Below, one piece after another: positions 1-4,593 of a stretch of 5,583 bases of DNA. The notes under the pieces are model-generated. The model saw only the letters and a list, made by a program, of their open reading frames with translations. It ran no database searches and was not told where the DNA came from. Origin of the DNA: Mollicutes bacterium (GTDB lineage: Bacteria > Bacillota_I > Bacilli_A > RF39 > UBA660); contig JAAZBI010000078.1 in assembly GCA_012513875.1 (NCBI GenBank), positions 1 through 5,583 on the forward strand, read 5' to 3'. Position 1 is the stretch's first letter. The number at the start of each line of letters is the position of its first letter. The translations under genes and the position numbers were made by a program.

Positions 1-13
1 GATTTTTACCTCC
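1..13 (-). promoter_or_regulatory. Ribosome binding site of a divergent gene just outside the window
   Basis: The minus strand reads GGAGG (13 to 9) followed by TAAAAATC to the window edge. The stretch GGAGGTAAAAA is identical to the ribosome binding region of the ATPase gene (532-542). With an 8-nt spacer already used up, the start codon should sit at or within a few bases of the left edge. No coding sequence of that gene is inside the window, so its product is unknown. Confidence 0.65.
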
Positions 14-41
14 GGTATGGCGATTTTTTATAGTTCACTAC

Positions 42-70
42 ATTATAGGTATGGTCAAAATAAATGTCAA
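42..70 (-). promoter_or_regulatory. Consensus sigma-70 promoter facing out of the left edge
   Basis: On the minus strand TTGACA (70 to 65) and TATAAT (47 to 42) are separated by exactly 17 bp. Both hexamers match the housekeeping consensus at every position. Transcription would start near position 35 and run leftward, giving a leader of about 35 nt or more, with a ribosome binding site at 13 to 9. The gene it serves lies outside the window. Such a full match predicts strong transcription unless a repressor acts on it. Confidence 0.8.
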
Positions 71-157
71 TTTTTTCCTAGTATTTGGCATGTTTTGCGG
101 CTATGATGTGCGTTAGCGGGGCTGGATAGTTTTCTGGACTTCTTTCAGCCTTTTGAA

Positions 158-171
158 TGCATAAGTATGCA
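158..171. repeat. Palindrome, TGCATA repeated inverted around AG
   Basis: TGCATA (158-163) and its reverse complement TATGCA (166-171) are separated by two bases. This is the size of a half-site pair for a dimeric regulator, but it lies about 90 bp upstream of the leftward promoter, and no regulator gene is visible. Chance occurrence is quite possible. Confidence 0.35.
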
Positions 172-281
172 CGTCACAAATGATAGCTGAAAACAACGTT
201 ATCGACACGACGCGAGAAGAATCCGCGCACGGCTTTCATCTCTCCTGAAAAGCTACCCACAGCGACCTCGCTCGAGAGATT

Positions 282-298
282 GCCGTATAGCCGTATAG
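282..298. repeat. Tandem duplication of an 8-bp unit
   Basis: GCCGTATA occurs twice without a gap (282-289 and 290-297), followed by the first base of a third copy. An 8-bp duplication shifts the reading frame, so it would break any gene that once crossed it. That fits the lack of a convincing coding frame here, but removing one copy does not restore a long frame. Confidence 0.6.
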
Positions 299-321
299 TT
301 GATGAATCGGCCCGGAATCTC

Positions 322-340
322 CGACCCGGCCACCGGGTCG
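322..340. repeat. Perfect 8-bp inverted repeat with a 3-nt loop
   Basis: CGACCCGG (322-329) and CCGGGTCG (333-340) enclose CCA. It would be a very stable hairpin in RNA or single-stranded DNA. No T-run follows on either strand, so it does not look like an intrinsic terminator. Its role is unknown. Confidence 0.6.
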
Positions 341-462
341 ATATAGTAATCACTAAACACTTTAATAACGCACTCTGTTCCAGGCCAGACAAATAACCAT
401 ACCAGTCTGACAAGCAATAGACGACCATATCGCTCTTTATTCATTTGGATATATATTGAAAT

Positions 463-506
463 GCTCGTACAATCCAACATGCCGCATTGGTTTGTACGAG
501 CTTTTT
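463..506 (+). terminator. Stem-loop with T-run just upstream of the ATPase gene
   Basis: GCTCGTACAA (463-472) pairs perfectly with TTGTACGAGC (492-501). After one T-T mismatch the stem continues with CCAA/TTGG (474-477 with 487-490) around a 9-nt loop, and TTTTT follows at 502-506. This has the form of a Rho-independent terminator on the plus strand. No plus-strand gene ends before it. It could therefore insulate the ATPase gene from read-through, or act as an operator-sized inverted repeat, since its right arm overlaps the -35 region of the ATPase promoter. Confidence 0.6.
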
Positions 507-516
507 GTGTTAGAAT
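487..516 (+). promoter_or_regulatory. Probable extended -10 promoter of the ATPase gene
   Basis: TAGAAT (511-516) preceded by TG at 508-509 makes an extended -10 element. The best -35 candidate, TTGGTT (487-492), is weak and stands 18 bp upstream, inside the right arm of the stem-loop. Transcription would start near 523, only about 20 nt before the start codon and after the hairpin. Confidence 0.5.
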
Positions 517-543
517 ACATACAAAGAGACTGGAGGTAAAAAG

Positions 544-1797
544 ATGGAGTGGATCAACCGGGCAATTACGGATCACCTCAAAAAGACAATGCAAAACTTT
601 CCCGCGGTACTGATCACCGGCCCGCGACAAGTCGGAAAATCGTCGCTTTTGCAGACACTCAACGGTGATTTTGAGTACATATCCTTTGATAATCCGATTG
701 TATTGGATCAAGCCAAAAATGATCCGGAACTATTCTTTCTCAATCACTCCGATATCCTGATTCTGGATGAAATTCAATACGTCCCGGATCTCTTCCCGTA
801 TTTAAAAATAAAGATCGATGAAATGCGTTTTGCCGCGCTGCAAGGCACTGAACAAGAAAAATGCCTGTTCCTCCTCTCCGGCTCCCAGACGTATCAATTG
901 ATGCAGAATGTCAGCGAATCACTGGCCGGGCGATTGGCCATTCTGCCGATACAGGGCGTTTCTTTTCGAGAGCGAAAAAACGTGACCTGCGCGCTTCCCT
1001 TCATACCGGATGCAACATATCTTTCCGCTCGAAAAAACGAGTCCCTCGACACTTCCGACCTATGGGAAATAATACATCGGGGAAGCATGCCTCGACTCGT
1101 GGCTACGTCGGACGACTGGGAAACCTACTACTCGAGTTATGTTTCGACGTACATAGAGCGCGACGTGAACCAATTGACGAAGGTGTCGGACCGGGGCGAG
1201 TTCGTCCGATTTATGTCCGCGCTGGCATCGCGAAGCGGTGAACTTCTCAATCATGACAATCTTGCCCGCGAGATCGGTGTCTCGGCGATGACTGCGAAGC
1301 GTTGGACGCAGATTCTCGAGACATCCGGGATCATCACCCTCTTACAGCCCTACCACAACAATCATCTTAAGCGAATGATCAAGACCCCGAAGGTTTATTT
1401 TTCGGACACCGGGCTCCTGGCTTGGCTCACCCGATGGCTAACACCCGACACAATCCGGCACGGTGCCAAAGCGGGGCAATTTTTTGAGACATGGGTAGTT
1501 TCCGAAATCGTCAAGTCCCACCTCAATGCAGGAAGATCAACGCGCAATCTCTACTTCTATCGGGATGCGGACCAACGAGAAATCGACCTAATCATCGAGG
1601 ATGGCAGAACGGTATACCCCATAGAGATCAAACTGACGGGCAAACCGACTCCGCGCATGGCGCAAGCCTTTCGCCACCTTGACCCGATCACGACCGCCGG
1701 CGACACATCAATCGGCGACGGCGCCGTCATCAATCAATATCCGGAAATTATCCTTCTCGAAAAGCACATCCGCGCCATTCCGGTCGGCTATCTTTAG
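544..1797 (+). CDS. AAA-family ATPase with DUF4143 domain
   Basis: This is a 417-residue ATP-binding protein of the AAA_14/DUF4143 type, a common length for the family. Residues 26-33 (GPRQVGKS) are the Walker A loop, LILDEIQ (72-78) is Walker B, and SGSQ (112-115) with ESLAGR (125-130) fit the sensor and arginine positions. Residues from about 200 to 300 hold the helical, winged-helix-like part of DUF4143. The C-terminal part has E315, D348 and E361-I-K363, the arrangement of a PD-(D/E)XK nuclease fold. The start is supported by GGAGG at 532-536, seven bases before the ATG. The gene ends in TAG. These proteins are widespread, often horizontally spread and functionally poorly understood; a DNA-related or toxin/defence role is inference. 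No membrane segment or signal peptide is seen, so it is probably cytoplasmic. Confidence 0.92.
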   Translation: MEWINRAITDHLKKTMQNFPAVLITGPRQVGKSSLLQTLNGDFEYISFDNPIVLDQAKNDPELFFLNHSDILILDEIQYVPDLFPYLKIKIDEMRFAALQGTEQEKCLFLLSGSQTYQLMQNVSESLAGRLAILPIQGVSFRERKNVTCALPFIPDATYLSARKNESLDTSDLWEIIHRGSMPRLVATSDDWETYYSSYVSTYIERDVNQLTKVSDRGEFVRFMSALASRSGELLNHDNLAREIGVSAMTAKRWTQILETSGIITLLQPYHNNHLKRMIKTPKVYFSDTGLLAWLTRWLTPDTIRHGAKAGQFFETWVVSEIVKSHLNAGRSTRNLYFYRDADQREIDLIIEDGRTVYPIEIKLTGKPTPRMAQAFRHLDPITTAGDTSIGDGAVINQYPEIILLEKHIRAIPVGYL

Positions 1798-1877
1798 TCT
1801 GAGTTTATACCTGCTTCGTCTTGTCTAAGAAATGTAGCAAACTACAACCAACAGAGACCTTCAATCTCCAGCTATGA

Positions 1878-1889
1878 CTTTTCGAAAAG
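1878..1889. repeat. 12-bp perfect palindrome before the DUF4304 gene
   Basis: CTTTTCGAAAAG reads the same on both strands and overlaps the presumed ribosome binding site AAAAGG (1885-1890). In RNA it could form only a tiny hairpin, so as a regulatory site it would more likely act as DNA. It may be chance in this AT-rich gap. Confidence 0.4.
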
Positions 1890-1899
1890 GCGGGATAAA

Positions 1900-2520
1900 A
1901 TGTTCGAGATATTCAAAAAGAAGCCACCCAAACAAGTCTTTCGCCTTGTTGGCAACAGGCGGACTTTTCGTTCACCGGAAGAAATACAAAAGATTAACAA
2001 GGACGAAGCGGATTCCGCATTTACACGATACAAGAAAGAAATTATTGATGCTTTATTGCTGAGTTATGGATTTCACAAATATAAGACCCGGGCTTATGTC
2101 CGATTAAACCGCATCGGCTTACTGGAGTATATTGATTTGCAAAAAGAGCGCTATGGCTCCAAAACTTTTTGTGTCAATATAGCAGTCAAGCCGTTGTACT
2201 GTGAAAGCAAAATTCTCGATTTTAGTTTGCGCGAAAGACTAGGCACACTTATCTCAGGAAAAGATGTATGGTGGGACTAGGCTTCAGATCGAGTTGCAGA
2301 AGCAAGTTTCAGAAATATTGCCGCTGCGATCGAGCAATATGTGTTGCCGTGGTTTACGGATATATCCAATGAGGATGGCTACCGCGCCAAGTTGAAAAGC
2401 TTGCACAGCGATAAGCGCGCTAAAGAGTTTCTGAATGCGATGGATACTACGGAAGACAAAGAGCGCCGGATTCAAGAAAGCATACTTGAGCTCGGATTGC
2501 CCAAAAAGATGGAGCGGTAA
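1900..2520 (+). pseudogene. DUF4304-like protein gene interrupted by an in-frame amber codon
   Basis: The frame opens at 1900 and meets TAG at 2278-2280 (codon 127), then stays open in the same frame for 79 more codons to TAA at 2518-2520, 206 sense codons in all. The translation resembles DUF4304 on both sides of the stop. Before it come a helix at about 41-56, YGFHKYKTRAYVRL (56-69), a beta-strand stretch at 73-96 and the conserved WWD at 124-126. After it come a helix and YVLPWF (147-152). The stop therefore cuts the domain and removes its last helix. No restart codon with a ribosome binding site follows. The start has only a modest AAAAGG nine bases upstream. The gene follows the ATPase by 102 bases on the same strand and could share its transcript; it looks more AT-rich than its neighbours. 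The family has no known function. Alternatives are a sequencing error, a functional 126-residue form, or read-through. Confidence 0.7.
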
Positions 2521-2591
2521 ATCGGTATAAAGGTATTACGACAAACTACAAACCGTAAGGGAGAACCGATAGCTCACGTACTTCATACACT

Positions 2592-2630
2592 AAAAAAAGA
2601 TTTTGCATATGACCTTATGACTAAAAATCT
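2592..2630 (-). terminator. Weak candidate terminator of the SEC-C gene
   Basis: On the minus strand AGATTTT (2630 to 2624) can pair with AAAATCT (2604 to 2598), followed directly by a run of T (to 2592). The stem is seven A/T-rich pairs with a 19-nt loop, so it is a poor terminator by itself. A competing stem uses GACCTT (2611-2616) and AAGGTC (2632-2637). The position, about 30-70 bases past the SEC-C stop codon, is right for one. Confidence 0.3.
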
Positions 2631-2659
2631 GAAGGTCTCGGCATGACACCGCAACCCTG

Positions 2660-3892
2660 CTATTTTCCGCAGCATTTTTTGTATTTCTTTCCGCTTCCGC
2701 ACGGACACGGGTCATTCCGCCCCGTTTTTACGGATTGTGGGTTCGATTGCCCGAAAAGCGGCACAATTTTCGCTCTGCCGGTGGCAGAGCCGGATCCAGC
2801 CCCGGTCAGAGTCCCGTCCGTCCGAACGGTCTTCCGCAGTTCCACGGGCGAATAACCGAAGAGCGCCCACGACCGCGACCGATTCTTGAGCGCGATGATC
2901 GCCTGAATCACTGATTCGGCACTGCGCGTATCGCTGAACTCGACGTCGTAATTCGAAAGGATCGAAAGAATATCCTCGACGGAGACATCGATACGGCATG
3001 CGAAGGCAATGTCATCGATCAGGTTCTCGAGCCCTTTTGCGTCCCCGACGATCGCATAAAGCGCCTCTTCCAGTCTTTCGCATTCGTCAATCGCCTCTGT
3101 GAAATCCGGGTCCGCATATTCCAAAAGCGCCTCAACGGAGGGACAATACCGCGCCCTTCCGGCCCGCTTTTCGAGCAACGACTGAACGGCCTCCTCGGAA
3201 ACTTCTCCGTTCTCATCCTCGAAAAACCGGTGGACGACATTTCCGTCAAACAGACAGAAGCCCTCGTTTCTTATCCCCGCCTGATCCAAAATCGTGAGAA
3301 TCTCCGGAACCGTCACGTGTTTATATTCCTCTTCCAGTATTTCGGTCAAGAGAGAAATCGGCAGAGCCCCGTACAAATTGACCGCGGCGGAAGCAAACCG
3401 GATCACGTCCTCGGAAAACGACTTGAACACGATAAAGTCATCCTCATCGAGTGCCTTGAGCCCCGCTTTCACTTCGTCCGGCACGACAAAAATCAGCTTC
3501 TCTTCGTGGAAGAACAACTGCAGCAATCCGAATTTCTGAGAAAGTTCGTAGTAATCCGGGAGCACAGAATCGACGATATGCTCATGTTTTTCGGCCACAT
3601 CAAGGAAAAACATCCACCGCGAAAAGTCCAGACCGAATAACAACAACTCCAGATTCTCGGGATCGCTGATTTCCTTGGCGATCTTTACCGCCAGCTCCGC
3701 CTTCTTATGTTTCGTAATGTATTTGATCCGGACCATCCGAGCAAGCCAATGAAGGTCATCTGCCTTTTGATGCGCAAGAATCTCCGCCAAGGAGTGAATC
3801 GGAGCACAGTGCATCGCGTCCTCTTTATTTAATGCAACGACGGCTTCCTTCACCCTCTGCCTTAATTCTTCTTCGCTGAAATTACTTTTCAT
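2660..3892 (-). CDS. SEC-C metal-binding domain protein with Rho-N-like N-terminus
   Basis: This is a 410-residue, mostly helical, acidic protein with no signal peptide or membrane segment. It ends in NDPCPCGSGKKYKKCC plus two residues. C396, C398, C407 and C408 form the CxC-x8-CC zinc site known from the SecA C-terminus and other SEC-C proteins. Residues of about 35-75 (LHWLARMVRIKYITKHKKAEL at their centre) resemble the Rho N-terminal helix pair found in similar Bacillota proteins. The middle region, about 80-340, is not recognisable. I chose the ATG at 3892 because GGGGAG precedes it by six bases. An in-frame ATG at 3937 lies within about five bases of the predicted transcription start and has no ribosome binding site. 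The stop is TAG. A role in protein-protein or nucleic-acid contact is possible, but the function is unknown. The gene converges on the DUF4304 remnant and diverges from the NUDIX operon. Confidence 0.88.
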   Translation of the reverse strand: MKSNFSEEELRQRVKEAVVALNKEDAMHCAPIHSLAEILAHQKADDLHWLARMVRIKYITKHKKAELAVKIAKEISDPENLELLLFGLDFSRWMFFLDVAEKHEHIVDSVLPDYYELSQKFGLLQLFFHEEKLIFVVPDEVKAGLKALDEDDFIVFKSFSEDVIRFASAAVNLYGALPISLLTEILEEEYKHVTVPEILTILDQAGIRNEGFCLFDGNVVHRFFEDENGEVSEEAVQSLLEKRAGRARYCPSVEALLEYADPDFTEAIDECERLEEALYAIVGDAKGLENLIDDIAFACRIDVSVEDILSILSNYDVEFSDTRSAESVIQAIIALKNRSRSWALFGYSPVELRKTVRTDGTLTGAGSGSATGRAKIVPLFGQSNPQSVKTGRNDPCPCGSGKKYKKCCGK

Positions 3893-3948
3893 CCCGCTCT
3901 CCCCGACTGCCCGACGGCCGTGCATACACAAATTCAAATATTGCTTTA

Positions 3949-3977
3949 ATTAAAATATAAACGCCTTCTATAGTCAA
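3949..3977 (-). promoter_or_regulatory. Promoter of the SEC-C gene
   Basis: On the minus strand TTGACT (3977 to 3972) and TTTAAT (3954 to 3949) are 17 bp apart, each five of six matches to the sigma-70 consensus. The start of transcription would be near 3942, leaving a leader of about 50 nt before the chosen ATG at 3892. Confidence 0.65.
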
Positions 3978-4040
3978 ACAGCCGCGCGGAGATTTTGCAT
4001 GAAAACAGATGATTCTGAAGCGTCTTTCCATAATTAAAGG

Positions 4041-4107
4041 TTTTTTAATAAGGCATCAAAATCATTTTTTTGTTAAAATTTTACCCGCTTTATTTTAATA
4101 AGGCCTC
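4041..4107. repeat. Pair of imperfect 17-bp direct repeats, 50 bp apart
   Basis: The copies at 4041-4057 and 4091-4107 differ at two of 17 positions and share TTTTAATAAGGC exactly (4043-4054 and 4093-4104). The spacing of 50 bp is close to five helical turns, so a bound protein would meet both copies on nearly the same face. A 10-bp palindrome TAAAATTTTA (4074-4083) lies between them. The second copy ends 10 bp before the NUDIX -35 box, so the repeats may be operators of the operon. Confidence 0.5.
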
Positions 4108-4117
4108 TGCATTATCA

Positions 4118-4146
4118 ATGTCATCTCTCCCCAATTGCGCTATACT
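4118..4146 (+). promoter_or_regulatory. Probable promoter of the NUDIX-helicase operon
   Basis: ATGTCA (4118-4123, four of six matches) and TATACT (4141-4146, five of six) are 17 bp apart. Transcription would start near 4153, giving a short leader of about 24 nt that includes the GGAGG of the NUDIX gene. The -35 box is weak, which is compatible with activation from the upstream repeats. Confidence 0.55.
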
Positions 4147-4176
4147 ATTTGAAAATACCCTGCCCCCGGAGGCCCC

Positions 4177-4593
4177 ATGAAAGACGTCACCGCTGCCATC
4201 ATCATCCAAAATGATAGGGTGCTCCTCACGCGAAGAGCCCCCGGCGAAAAACACGCCGGCTGGTGGGAATTTCCGGGCGGCAAAGTCGAGCCCGGCGAAT
4301 CCCCGGAGCTTGCCCTCCAACGCGAATTATTCGAAGAACTGGAAATTGACGCCGCAATTGGCGAAAAGCTGATCGAGAATATTCACCGCTACGACACCGG
4401 CACCATCCGGCTCATGGCCTATCACGCCACCATCCTTTCCGGCGACCTTTCCCTGCACGTACACGACGAATATCAGTGGGTCAGCATCCATGAGCTGACT
4501 CAATTTCAATTACTTCCCGCGGACGTTCCGATCGCGGCGTTCCTGGGGAAATTGGACGCTCATATTCACACGTCGGGAGGCGCGATATGTTAA
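4177..4593 (+). CDS. MutT-like NUDIX hydrolase
   Basis: This 138-residue single-domain protein is of the (deoxy)nucleoside triphosphate pyrophosphohydrolase group, the group of MutT and NudG, at the usual length. Residues 35-57 form the NUDIX box: G35, E41, R49-E50 and E53-E54 match GX5EX7REUXEEXGU. The usual glycine is replaced by E56, a position that often varies in this group. The conserved WWEFPGGK (29-36) precedes it. Such enzymes use Mg2+ to split nucleoside triphosphates, often damaged or modified ones, to the monophosphate and pyrophosphate; the actual substrate cannot be read from the sequence. The start has GGAGG at 4168-4172, four bases upstream. The gene's last seven bases overlap the start of the PLD-helicase gene, which indicates one operon with coupled translation. 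Confidence 0.93.
   Translation: MKDVTAAIIIQNDRVLLTRRAPGEKHAGWWEFPGGKVEPGESPELALQRELFEELEIDAAIGEKLIENIHRYDTGTIRLMAYHATILSGDLSLHVHDEYQWVSIHELTQFQLLPADVPIAAFLGKLDAHIHTSGGAIC

Larger units (their letters stand above)
71..462. other. Intergenic stretch with no recognised gene
   Basis: About 390 bases lie between the leftward promoter and the ATPase control region. Two overlapping minus-strand open frames occur here: one from the ATG at 444 to about 253, and one from 428 to 174. Neither start has a Shine-Dalgarno site and neither translation resembles a family I know, so I do not call a gene. The stretch contains a 14-bp palindrome (158-171), a tandem 8-bp duplication (282-298) and a perfect hairpin (322-340). 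It could be a decayed gene, a large regulatory region or an unrecognised RNA. Confidence 0.5.

Noticed and set aside
118..154. A possible stem GGCTG/CAGCC followed by four T
   Set aside because: Five base pairs around a 21-nt loop are too weak for a terminator, and no gene ends there.
174..444. A minus-strand gene formed by joining the frame starting at 444 with the frame ending at 174 by a frameshift near the tandem 8-bp repeat
   Set aside because: Removing one repeat copy leads into a third frame that soon stops, no start has a ribosome binding site, and no family is recognised.
445..711. An upstream extension of that minus-strand frame to an ATG at 711
   Set aside because: It runs antisense through the start of the well-supported ATPase gene and through the stem-loop, and the translation looks random.
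2640..3640. Several plus-strand open frames within 2643-3640
   Set aside because: They lie antisense to the SEC-C gene, whose zinc motif and codon pattern mark the real frame, and their translations match no family.
3893..3937. A 15-residue N-terminal extension of the SEC-C protein from the ATG at 3937
   Set aside because: The predicted transcription start leaves almost no leader, there is no ribosome binding site, and the ATG at 3892 has a good one.
2598..4000. The 11-bp direct repeat AGATTTTGCAT at 2598-2608 and 3990-4000 flanking the SEC-C gene, suggesting an inserted element
   Set aside because: A few 11-bp matches are expected by chance in a window of this size, and no recombinase or terminal inverted repeat goes with it.
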